Both the position numbers and the translations under genes were made by a program. A DNA stretch of 64,000 bases from Rugamonas rivuli (GTDB lineage: Bacteria; Pseudomonadota; Gammaproteobacteria; Burkholderiales; Burkholderiaceae_D). Under the pieces are notes generated by a model, which did no database searches, was not told where the DNA came from, and saw only the letters and a program-made list of their open reading frames with translations. Where the stretch lies: positions 620,001 to 684,000 of the forward strand of contig NZ_WHUF01000001.1 of NCBI RefSeq assembly GCF_009380165.1, in the 5' to 3' direction. Positions 45,490 through 53,036 of this stretch are shown here, in pieces. Within the stretch, counting starts at the first letter, position 1; each line of letters begins with the position of its first letter.

Positions 45490-45741
45490 GCGGTTTCGAT
45501 GCGGGCGGACATGGCGCAACAGGTTCGAAGGCGATCCCGTACAGCCTGCCCGTTCCAATCAACCCGTACACGGCGGCGCGTTCGCCACCGCTGTCGATGC
45601 CGGAAACAAGACGTTGCTGCAGCCACGTGCGACGCCACGTAGCGTCCGCTCGGCAGCGGAGTTGTCGATTTCGATGCGGCCGTCGGCGGCGTAGAGGGTC
45701 AGAGTCGGCCACAGCTTGAGCTGGTACATGATTGCCGCCAC
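45490..45741 (-). pseudogene. IS66 transposase 3' remnant (copy 1)
   Basis: The minus-strand frame contains LYAADGRIEIDNSAAERTLRGVA, which shows the IS66 TnpC DGRIEIDNxxAERxLR signature. After a frameshift, GIDSGGERAAVYGLIGTG continues the family C-terminus. Start and body are missing, so only the last 90 or so codons remain. It borders the SDR/AraC module on the left. Confidence 0.75.
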
Positions 45742-45793
45742 GTCGGATTTGCGCGATAACGTGGCGTGCAGGCTGCGCTGCTCCTTTGTTCGC

Positions 45794-46537
45794 CTAAATG
45801 ATGTATCCGCCGCCCACTTCGACGGTTTGTGCGTTTACCCAACCAGTTTCAGACGAGAGCAAGGTGACAATGACACGTCCTACATCCTCCGGTTCGCCGA
45901 CGCGCCCAAGCGCTGTTTGCCCGGCCAGCATGGTTTCGAATTCATCATTCAGACCGCCACCGAGTTCGGTGCGAATTGCACCTGGCGAGACCGCGTTGAC
46001 GCGGATGCCGCGTGCGCCAAACTCCTTTGCCATGTAGCGCGTGAGGACTTCCAGGCCACCTTTGAAGGCCGCATACGGTGCTACACCGGAAGTGGCCACG
46101 CGGGTTGTCGCACTGGTCAGATTGACGATGGCGGCACCGGACGCCATCAGCGGCAGCAGCGCCTGGGTCAGGAAGAACGGTCCCTTCAAATGCACGTCCA
46201 TCAGGCCGTCGAACTGCGCCGCCGTAACATTTTCGATCCGATTGAACAGGCCATAGCCGGCGTTGTTGACCAGGCCGTGCAGGGCCGTGGTGGACCATTT
46301 GGTCGCCAGCGCCTGGATGACGGCCTCCTTGAAGGCGTCAAAGCTGTCGGCGTCCCCGACATCGAGCGGCAGCGCCACGGCTTTCCCGCCAAACCCTTCG
46401 ACGATGGCGACTACCTTGTCTGCGGCGGCTACATTTGTGTTGTAAGTGAGGATGACGCCCATGCCGCGTTTGGCAGCTTCGATGGCGGCTGCGGCCCCGA
46501 TGCCGCGGCTTCCACCGGTTATGACGATGACATTCAT
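45794..46537 (-). CDS. SDR-family oxidoreductase
   Basis: The 247-residue protein is a classical short-chain dehydrogenase/reductase. It has the cofactor motif TGGSRGIG (8-15), LVNNAGYG, a catalytic Ser in VNLTSATTR, and PYAAFKGGLEVLTRY supplying the Tyr and Lys (YxxxK). The C-terminal PGAIRTEL and ASSETGWVNAQ-like block (LLSSETGWVNAQTVEVGGG) is the usual SDR end. It would reduce or oxidise a carbonyl/alcohol with NAD(P)(H); the substrate is unknown. It is divergent from an AraC regulator, 135 bp away, that probably controls it. Confidence 0.9.
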   Translation of the reverse strand: MNVIVITGGSRGIGAAAAIEAAKRGMGVILTYNTNVAAADKVVAIVEGFGGKAVALPLDVGDADSFDAFKEAVIQALATKWSTTALHGLVNNAGYGLFNRIENVTAAQFDGLMDVHLKGPFFLTQALLPLMASGAAIVNLTSATTRVATSGVAPYAAFKGGLEVLTRYMAKEFGARGIRVNAVSPGAIRTELGGGLNDEFETMLAGQTALGRVGEPEDVGRVIVTLLSSETGWVNAQTVEVGGGYII

Positions 46538-46672
46538 GTAAGGCTCCTGTGATTGAAAGTGAGGCGTTCACTGTAGCGGCGATAGCATGGTCGGGCACAT
46601 ACGATCCTGCCTAAAACCTGCCTAATCCTGCTTTTGCCTTGCGCTATGCCATACGTTCAGGTCCAATGCATC

Positions 46673-47569
46673 ATGGAAAAACAAATCGATGAGCAGATGG
46701 CCCGGCTGCGTACCCTGGCAGCCCCGGGCCGGAATGGGCGCCTGGAGACCGGAATTCCGCGCGTGGCGATGGTGCGAGGCACCATTCCCGAGCACGAACT
46801 GGCGACTGTGTACGAGCCAATGATTAACCTAATCCTGCAGGGCGGCAAATCGATGACGGTGGGCGAGCAGACCTTCGACTACGATCCGGCCACCTATTTC
46901 GTTATGTCGGTCGAACTGCCGGCGGTAGGCGTGATCCGGTCCGATGCGGCCGGTGCGCCGTACATGGCAGTGGCCCTGACACTGGTGCCATCCATCTTGG
47001 CAGAACTGATCGCAGGCCTGCCGCCCGGCTGCGCCCAAAACGGTGGCAACGCCTTTTCGGTCGCCGCCGTGACGCCGGAACTGCTCGACGCCTGGACGCG
47101 CATGCTGGGCCTCATGGCCCATCCGGAGGATATCGCTGCGCTGGCGCCCGCATACGAACGCGAAATTCTGTATCGCGTGCTGCAAGGGCCTCATGGCAGC
47201 ATGCTGCGTGCAATCGCGGCGCCCGACAGCGCCATGGCGCGCTTGGCGGCAGCCATCGCATGGATCCGACGCGATTTCAATCTGCCCCTGCGCGTTGAGG
47301 CGTTAGCGGACAGGGCTGCGATGAGCGTCTCGGCATTTCACCGCCACTTCAAGGCGACGACGTCATTGAGTCCGGTTCAGTACCAGAAGCGGATTCGCCT
47401 GATGCATGCACGCACGCTGATGGTGGCCAAGGGCAGCAGCGTAGCGGCCGCCGCTTACGATGTGGGATACGAGAGTGCGACGCAGTTCAGCCGCGAATAT
47501 GCGCGCCTATTTGGGATGGCGCCGCTGCGCGACGCTGCGCGGATGCTGGCCCACATGCGCAATATTTGA
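46673..47569 (+). CDS. AraC-family regulator, divergent to SDR gene
   Basis: From the ATG at 46673 the protein is 298 residues. The N-terminal cupin-type AraC_N domain (LILQGGKSMTVGEQTFDYDP) binds a small effector, and the C-terminal part has two HTH motifs: LRVEALADRAAMSVSAFHRHFK and VAAAAYDVGYESATQFSREYAR. It lies divergent from the SDR gene and 20 bp before the SnoaL-like gene. It probably controls both in response to an aromatic or aldehyde-like effector, as this subgroup (AraC_N, about 300 residues) often does. The upstream 39-nt extension lacks a ribosome-binding site. Confidence 0.88.
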   Translation: MEKQIDEQMARLRTLAAPGRNGRLETGIPRVAMVRGTIPEHELATVYEPMINLILQGGKSMTVGEQTFDYDPATYFVMSVELPAVGVIRSDAAGAPYMAVALTLVPSILAELIAGLPPGCAQNGGNAFSVAAVTPELLDAWTRMLGLMAHPEDIAALAPAYEREILYRVLQGPHGSMLRAIAAPDSAMARLAAAIAWIRRDFNLPLRVEALADRAAMSVSAFHRHFKATTSLSPVQYQKRIRLMHARTLMVAKGSSVAAAAYDVGYESATQFSREYARLFGMAPLRDAARMLAHMRNI

Positions 47570-47589
47570 TCAATCAAACGGAGCTATAA

Positions 47590-47958
47590 GTGAATCTTGA
47601 CCAAACTACGACAAGCCATCGCAAGATCGCCGATGCTTTTATCGCCGCCTCCAATTCCGGGGACGTTGACACTGTACTGAAGCTATTCTCACCTGATGCA
47701 GTGATCGACGACCCATCGACCGGCCATTGCTTCGATGGCCATACTGGCATTCGCGCTTATATCGAGCAGTTTTTCGTTGGGTACCACACGGTGACGCGCT
47801 TCCTCTCGCTGCAGGACCTTGGCGCCGGCCTAGCGCGAGTACGGGTCGATTTCACCGGCGATTTTGGACACGAAATCGGTTTGCTGGACATGTTTGTCGA
47901 TGCAGCAGGCACCATCGTCCGCATCGAGGCCAGTCTCGAAGACGGCGTTGGTTTGTAG
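47590..47958 (+). CDS. SnoaL/NTF2-like protein
   Basis: The GTG start at 47590 has CGGAG 9 nt upstream. The 122-residue protein shows the NTF2-like/SnoaL-like cone fold pattern: an initial helix (IADAFIAASNSGDVDTVLKLF), SPDAVIDDPSTG, then a series of strands (RVRVDFTGDFG, LLDMFVDAAGTIVRIEA). Such small proteins act as ketosteroid-isomerase-like or polyketide cyclase-like enzymes, or as binding proteins. With the SDR and AraC regulator it forms a small module. No catalytic residues can be named. Confidence 0.75.
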   Translation: MNLDQTTTSHRKIADAFIAASNSGDVDTVLKLFSPDAVIDDPSTGHCFDGHTGIRAYIEQFFVGYHTVTRFLSLQDLGAGLARVRVDFTGDFGHEIGLLDMFVDAAGTIVRIEASLEDGVGL

Positions 47959-48053
47959 GCCTAACGCCAGCCCCGTCTTGAGGGTGTCGTCGAATTATTA
48001 GATGATGATGGCACACACCACTGGGAAGCGGCGTGTTGTTGAGCCGACGGGAG

Positions 48054-48312
48054 CTACGCGGCACAGTTGCAGGGCAGGAAATCTTCAATCTGACTGACCG
48101 GATGATCGCCGATATGCGTCAGCACGTGATGCAACCAGGCTTCGGAGGCGACGCCGTTCAGCTTGGCTGTGCCGATCAACCAGTAGATCGCGGCGGCGCG
48201 TTCGCCACCGCAGCCGGCGCCAGCGAAGAGGTAGTTGCGGCTATCGATGGCAACGCCATGCAAGGTGCGCTCGGTAGCCGAGTTACCGATCTCGACGGCG
48301 CAGTCGGCTAGG
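48054..48312 (-). pseudogene. IS66 transposase 3' remnant (copy 2)
   Basis: The minus strand reads VEIGNSATERTLHGVAID and then FAGAGCGGERAAAIYWLIG and GDHPVSQIEDFLP, the C-terminal end of IS66 TnpC. Only about 85 codons remain and the rest is missing. With copy 1 it brackets the SDR/AraC/SnoaL module in the same orientation. Both copies end at comparable family positions but differ in sequence, so they come from different IS66 members. Confidence 0.8.
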
Positions 48313-48325
48313 ACGACGCTTACTT

Positions 48326-49279
48326 TTATTGGGCCGCACTGCTGATCGAGAGTGTACGCTCGATGCGATCTTTCATGAACGGCGCCGCCGCATCAACATA
48401 TCTCAGGGCAGATTTCATATCCCGCCAGCCGACATATTCCATCAAGCTCTTTACATCCCAGCCATTGCCTGCGGCCCAATTTGCAAAGCCCCGGCGAAGC
48501 GAATGCCCGCTGTACAGACCCGCTGAGCTCAGGCCACCGTTGCCCAGGATCGTGCGCAGCAGTGGAGCGATACTGTCGATGTGCAGCTCGCTCTCGCCGA
48601 CGTGTCCCCAGCGGTCGACCCGGCGGTACACTGGTCCGCTGTCCATCTGTGCGGAAGCAATCCAATCCAGGTACGCATCGACCGGGCAAAGCCGCGAAAG
48701 CGCCGGCGCCTTGAAGGTCGTGCCCAAATTCTGCCGGTCTCCTTTGGTGCTGCCCAGGTAGCAGCTGATGCCTTCGCCAGCCTTGGCCTGAACGTCCTCT
48801 ATCCGTATGCGACTGAGTTCATCGCTGCGAAATCCACGCCAGAATCCAAGCAGAAGCAGTGACTTATCGCGTAGGTTGCGCAGCTCCGCGCCGCGGTCGG
48901 CGGCGCTGCGAGCAGCAGCGATCGCGGAATCGAGCGAGGCCACCACGCTTTCCAGCTCGGCCAGCAAAAGCGGCTTGGCCTGCTTTTCCTGGGCGGGATG
49001 TAGCGCTCGGATGCCGCGCAATGCTTGGCACACAATCGGTGCCTTGGTCGGATCAGGAAATCCCTGCTCCGTGTGCCACTTCGCGAGTGCCGCCAGGCGC
49101 TGACGCAGCGTGCTGATGGCGAGCGTGCCGGCATATTCGGCCAGATAGCGGGCAACGCTATCGGCCGTCGCAGGCAGCACTCCCTGCCACTCAACCTCGA
49201 AGTGTTCAATGGCGCCCCGATAGCTCTGGCGCGTGCTTTGGCGGGTGGCCGCCTCGATGTACTGGTCTAATTTCGACAT
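48326..49279 (-). CDS. Tyrosine recombinase/integrase
   Basis: The 317-residue protein has an N-terminal SAM-like core-binding domain and a complete catalytic domain: FWRGFRSDELSRI (Arg I, R151), STKGD (K179), YSGHSLRRGFANWA (H259, R262), VGWRDMKSALRYVD (W285, Tyr Y294). It catalyses site-specific recombination. It lies 5 bp after the Abi-C-like gene stop, so the two are probably coupled. It may mobilise an inner island within the Tn7-like element; no attachment site was found. Unlike the recombinase-like part of the TniQ fusion, the active-site residues are all present. Confidence 0.88.
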   Translation of the reverse strand: MSKLDQYIEAATRQSTRQSYRGAIEHFEVEWQGVLPATADSVARYLAEYAGTLAISTLRQRLAALAKWHTEQGFPDPTKAPIVCQALRGIRALHPAQEKQAKPLLLAELESVVASLDSAIAAARSAADRGAELRNLRDKSLLLLGFWRGFRSDELSRIRIEDVQAKAGEGISCYLGSTKGDRQNLGTTFKAPALSRLCPVDAYLDWIASAQMDSGPVYRRVDRWGHVGESELHIDSIAPLLRTILGNGGLSSAGLYSGHSLRRGFANWAAGNGWDVKSLMEYVGWRDMKSALRYVDAAAPFMKDRIERTLSISSAAQ

Positions 49280-49284
49280 AAGGA

Positions 49285-50052
49285 TTAATGTCCGACCTTG
49301 GCGCTGATGTAGTTGAAAATGGTGCGGCTGGCGTTGACGGCCAGATGGGCTTCCGCTTCGCCCAGCAAATCCTCGGAAGGATGCGCGACGCTGCCATTAT
49401 TGCGCAGCGAATTCAGGGCGTAGATGGCCTGTGCAAAGCCCTGCAGCACGCGCACCAGATCCTTGTCATACGAGCCCAAGGACTGCAGAACGGAATGCTC
49501 CTGGCGCAAGATTTTGAATAGCGCGGTCAGCGAAGCATCGTCGGCAACGGCGATCCCTTCCTCAATGCACAGACTGCGGAAATAGCCATGCAGTACCGTG
49601 TGCAGGCGGTCTACGGCGCTGACCGGGCCGCTGACTTGCATGAGATGCTCGGCGTCATTGAGCGCGCGCAGCACCACGTCTCCGCTGGACAGACCGGTTG
49701 GCGCCTCGCTCTTGACGCTTTCAAGCCCGCTGAGCACGAAAATTGACAGCTCAGCGCTATCCCTTAGCAGAAGGCTGGTCAGCTTGGCATGGTTGATGAG
49801 CTGTTCTACGGCCACCATATCCTCACGGAAGAGATGCTCCAGCGTCTGCAGGACGCACTGGCCATAGTCCTCATCTCCCCAGCTCAGGCTGCGAATGAGA
49901 CGTTTGTGTCCTTGGATATATTCAGTATGGCCGGACAAATAGCCGAATTCTTTCCAGTCCTCAGCGGTGAATTCACTCACGATGGTCCGCCGCAAGGCGA
50001 GGATCAACGAGCCTCGTTTTTTCGGGTCAGTGGTGTAATCGTCGAGCGTCAC
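49285..50052 (-). CDS. Abortive-infection (Abi C-terminal) family protein
   Basis: A GTG at 50052 with GGAGG 8 nt upstream is preferred to the GTG at 50067; the product is 255 residues. The C-terminal half has the Abi_C pattern: VVLRALNDAEHLM, SAVDRLHTVLHGYFRSLC, KILRQEHSVLQSL, then ALNSLRNNGSVAHPSEDLLG and LAVNASRTIFNYI. The RNxxSxAHP motif recalls helical HEPN-like folds with a conserved Arg/His (R-N...H). These domains occur in phage-exclusion proteins. It precedes the integrase gene and is divergent from the KfrA-like gene. Confidence 0.75.
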   Translation of the reverse strand: MTLDDYTTDPKKRGSLILALRRTIVSEFTAEDWKEFGYLSGHTEYIQGHKRLIRSLSWGDEDYGQCVLQTLEHLFREDMVAVEQLINHAKLTSLLLRDSAELSIFVLSGLESVKSEAPTGLSSGDVVLRALNDAEHLMQVSGPVSAVDRLHTVLHGYFRSLCIEEGIAVADDASLTALFKILRQEHSVLQSLGSYDKDLVRVLQGFAQAIYALNSLRNNGSVAHPSEDLLGEAEAHLAVNASRTIFNYISAKVGH

Positions 50053-50147
50053 TATCGCTACCTCCACGGCAAAGCATCAATGTAGCTGGCCAACGGCGAA
50101 ATTACAGGGAAAAATGCGAAAAATCGTACGGTTTCTATCGTCACGCC

Positions 50148-50236
50148 GGATAAACCTACTTTATCCGATATAAGATTTAAACGCAATTTCTCTTGGAATT
50201 TGGTGAGAAGTGGTATGTAATTACGTGGTATGTAAT
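50148..50236. promoter_or_regulatory. Repeats upstream of kfrA-like gene (operator-like)
   Basis: An inverted repeat GGATAAA-CCTAC-TTTATCC lies at 50148-50166. Two exact 12-bp direct repeats, GTGGTATGTAAT, follow at 50210-50221 and 50225-50236 (15-bp period), 30 bp before the gene start. KfrA proteins bind their own promoter through repeats, so this is a candidate autoregulatory site shared with the divergent Abi-C gene. Confidence 0.55.
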
Positions 50237-50266
50237 ATATTATCTTATTTCATCCTCGGAGACCCT

Positions 50267-51307
50267 ATGGCACGCAGCGGGCTTTACAAATCGGACGTAC
50301 AAAAGGCGCGTGACGCCCTCATTGCGCAGGGTATAAATCCGTCGGTAGACGCCGTTCGCGTGGCACTGGGGAATACTGGCTCCAAAACCACTATCCACAA
50401 ATACCTCAAGGAATTGGAGGAGGATGGCGGCGCCGGCGACAAGCGCAGCTCGATCAGCGAGGCGTTACAGGACCTGGTCTCGCGGTTGGCCGCGCGGCTG
50501 GAGGATGACGCACAGGAACGGATAGCGGCGGCCCGTGCCATATCGGATGCGACGGCGGCCGAACAGGTGGCGCTGTTGCAGGCGGCCCAGAACGACAATG
50601 CGTTGCAGCGGGTCCGCGTGCTGGAGTTGGAAACGACCCTCCAAGAGCAGGCGGCGGCGTTGGCGGCCAGCCGTAGCAATCATCAAAGGGAATCGACCGC
50701 GCGCCAGGTCGCCCAACAGCAAGTGGCTGACCTGCAGCAGCGACTTGCCGAGAATGAAACACATCGGCAATCTCTGGAAGAGAAACACCAGCACGCGCGC
50801 CAGGCCCTAGAACACTATCGCCAGTCGGTAAAAGAGCAGCGCGAAGCCGATATCCGGCGCCACGAACTACAAGTACAGCAAGCGCAGGCTGAGCTGCGCC
50901 TGGCTCAGCAGGCGGTCGCCGTCAAACAAGACGAGATGACCCGCCTGAACCAGGAAGGAGCGAAATTGGTGTCGGAGTTGTCGCACACCAAGCAGGACCT
51001 GTACGAGCAGCTGACACAGGTCCGTAAGCTGGAGCAAAAAGTCGACGCGTTGCAGTCGCTACAGGTGCGCGCTGCGGATACCGAGCGCCAACTGGTCAGT
51101 AAAATCGCCGAAGCTGAACTACTGACCGAGCAGCTAAACAATGCCAACGACCAGATCGCGCCGATCAAGACACAGGTCCGTGAGTTGGAGCTATTGCTGG
51201 CCCAGGCCAATGCAAAGGCGCAGGCACAGGAACAAATCGGAGAACAGTTGCGGACCTATCTCGACAAGATTGCCACCACGTTGACCGCACCCGAGGTAAG
51301 GAAGTAA
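50267..51307 (+). CDS. KfrA-like DNA-binding coiled-coil protein
   Basis: From the ATG at 50267 the product is 346 residues. Residues 1-60 form the KfrA N-terminal DNA-binding domain (KARDALIAQGINPSVDAVR, GNTGSKTTIHKYLKELEE). The remaining 280 residues are a long heptad-rich coiled coil (many Gln, Glu, Ala, Leu). On plasmids, KfrA-type proteins bind DNA and form filaments or scaffolds linked to partition. On chromosomal islands they accompany integrases, and a link to excision or defence is suspected but unproven. The upstream frame extension to 50210 overlaps the repeats and is not used. Confidence 0.85.
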   Translation: MARSGLYKSDVQKARDALIAQGINPSVDAVRVALGNTGSKTTIHKYLKELEEDGGAGDKRSSISEALQDLVSRLAARLEDDAQERIAAARAISDATAAEQVALLQAAQNDNALQRVRVLELETTLQEQAAALAASRSNHQRESTARQVAQQQVADLQQRLAENETHRQSLEEKHQHARQALEHYRQSVKEQREADIRRHELQVQQAQAELRLAQQAVAVKQDEMTRLNQEGAKLVSELSHTKQDLYEQLTQVRKLEQKVDALQSLQVRAADTERQLVSKIAEAELLTEQLNNANDQIAPIKTQVRELELLLAQANAKAQAQEQIGEQLRTYLDKIATTLTAPEVRK

Positions 51308-51387
51308 AGGTGCCAGTCAATCAGGATATTTACCGAACCCATGCCGGTTCTGACATGTGCGCAAAATAACGAAACAGGCCGAAATGT

Positions 51388-51460
51388 CATGCGTGATTGC
51401 CTAACGCACAAGCGATCCACGTCTTGCCGGTATCCGAAGATTGGATCAGCGCGAACTTGG
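51388..51460 (-). pseudogene. IstB (IS21) ATP-binding fragment
   Basis: The minus strand reads SSDTGKTWIACALGNHA before a stop, matching the Walker A region of IS21 IstB proteins (GPTGxGKTxLACALGxxAC). The fragment is short and out of frame on both sides. The rest of the 51308-51628 gap shows no gene. Confidence 0.45.
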
Positions 51461-51628
51461 AAGTCGCAAGGCATCAACCACAAGCGAGAGCACTAACACT
51501 TTATTGCCCCGCGCCGCTCAAAACTGCTTGACGAACGACATGCCCCGCTGCACAAGGTGTTAAAAAAGATATATGATAAAAGAAAAATAACACTAATTTC
51601 CAAATATCTATCCGGGGAAGGCGGGCGC

Positions 51629-52456
51629 ATGGCGAGCAAACTGGAGCGTATCCTGATCTTGGCTAAAACCTATCCGTCGCCCAGCGCCAAACATACCGAG
51701 ACTTCGTGCGTCGCCGGCATCAACGAGCATGGCCAGATGCGCCGCCTTTACCCCGTGCCGTTTCGCATGATCGCTGAAAACCAGCAATTTCAGAAGTGGC
51801 AATGGGTGACGCTGCGCGTTGAAAAATCGCCGGCCGATCATCGTCCTGAAAGCCACAAGGTATTTGTCGATACGATCCAGATCGGCGAAACGATACCGCC
51901 GGATAAGGGGTGGGTGTTTCGCCGTCCTTGGTGGGAGAAGATCCCCACGTTCGGCAGCTTTGACGCACTGGAACAGGCCAGGCAAACGCAGCACATCAGC
52001 TTGGCATTACTGCGTCCAAAGCGCATTGAAAGACTGGAGATCACGGCGGTCGACAATCCAGAGTGGACTGATGAGGAACTGACCAAGCTGTCGCAGGAGC
52101 AGAGCCAAGGCAACTTGTTTTCAGAAGACGAACAGCGCAAGCAACTCAAGCAGCTGGAAAAGATGCCATTCGATTTTCACTACCACTATCTATGTGACAC
52201 GCCGGACGGCGAACGCGCTTACCGTCACAAGGTCGTAGACTGGGAAGTGGCCATGCTGTTCCGAAACTGCCGCAAGTCGCATGGGGACGCCTGGGAAACG
52301 CCTTTCCGGGCAAAGCTGGAACAGGATTTCGCTGCACGCGATTTGACGTTCATGATGGGAAATATCCATCGGTTTCAGCACCAGTGGCTCATTATCAGCC
52401 TGATCTATCCGCCTAAGCCAGCGCCAGGTGACGCTGCGCAGGGTTGTTTGTTTTAA
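51629..52456 (+). CDS. Unknown protein paired with a DUF488 gene
   Basis: From the ATG at 51629 (GGGGAAGGCGGGCGC upstream) the protein is 275 residues. It starts RILILAKTYPSPSAKHTETSC and has YPVPFRMI and HYHYLCDTPDGERAYRHKV, with many aromatic, His and Trp residues. I recognise no domain. Its 3' end overlaps by 44 bp the convergent DUF488 gene. Genes with this look are found next to DUF488 genes in islands, so they may act together. A nucleic-acid role is a guess. Confidence 0.6.
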   Translation: MASKLERILILAKTYPSPSAKHTETSCVAGINEHGQMRRLYPVPFRMIAENQQFQKWQWVTLRVEKSPADHRPESHKVFVDTIQIGETIPPDKGWVFRRPWWEKIPTFGSFDALEQARQTQHISLALLRPKRIERLEITAVDNPEWTDEELTKLSQEQSQGNLFSEDEQRKQLKQLEKMPFDFHYHYLCDTPDGERAYRHKVVDWEVAMLFRNCRKSHGDAWETPFRAKLEQDFAARDLTFMMGNIHRFQHQWLIISLIYPPKPAPGDAAQGCLF

Positions 52457-52895
52457 GGGCTGCCGCTTGCAGATGGTTGATCTGCAGGCCGCAGTCCTGG
52501 TGGACTGCGTCGGCCACCATAGATCGATGGCACATCTGGTAATCGGCCTCAAAGCAAAGTAACGCGCAATGACTTTCCTGTGCGATTTCGGATAATTCCG
52601 CCACCACGGCGCGTTGACTGGTGAGGTAGCGCTTGAAGTCGCGTTTGTAGCGCGACCAGTCGCCGTCTTCCCGATACTGGTTGCGGATCGGTTTGGGGCA
52701 CCCCAGCGCGACGATATGACGATAGCCCAGGCCATTGGCCTGTAAGATTTCCCGCAGCCCGTTCTTTGAAAAACCGCGCTTACGCGACAACGGCAGTTCG
52801 CGAATATCGACCACCGTATCGACCTTGCCCAGTTTCAGCAGCTTGATGAACTGGTCGATATCCAACCCTTCGTAGCCGATTGTAAAAATACTCAT
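52413..52895 (-). CDS. DUF488 family protein
   Basis: From the ATG at 52895 the product is 160 residues. It has the family N-terminus SIFTIGYEGLDIDQFIKLL, DIRELPLSRKRGFSK, and the Cys/His end CALLCFEADYQMCHRSMVAD. DUF488 is a small alpha/beta family whose Cys/His residues are suspected to be functional; the activity is unknown. It lies 141 bp downstream of the UvrD-like gene on the same strand and could be the third gene of that operon. The last 44 bp overlap the convergent gene 51629-52456. The frame extension to 53021 is not used because it has no start signal. Confidence 0.8.
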   Translation of the reverse strand: MSIFTIGYEGLDIDQFIKLLKLGKVDTVVDIRELPLSRKRGFSKNGLREILQANGLGYRHIVALGCPKPIRNQYREDGDWSRYKRDFKRYLTSQRAVVAELSEIAQESHCALLCFEADYQMCHRSMVADAVHQDCGLQINHLQAAALKTNNPAQRHLALA

Positions 52896-53036
52896 AATGA
52901 ATTCCTTGTGAGGCCGCAGTTTACACGATTTCTTGCGATGGACCGCTCCAACGGCCGCTTCAGCGCCGCGCGTGTGCCGGTTCACCGCGCCAGTTCGCCA
53001 GTCTCCCGGGTTGGCGCCCACGCCGGCTCTGCTGCA

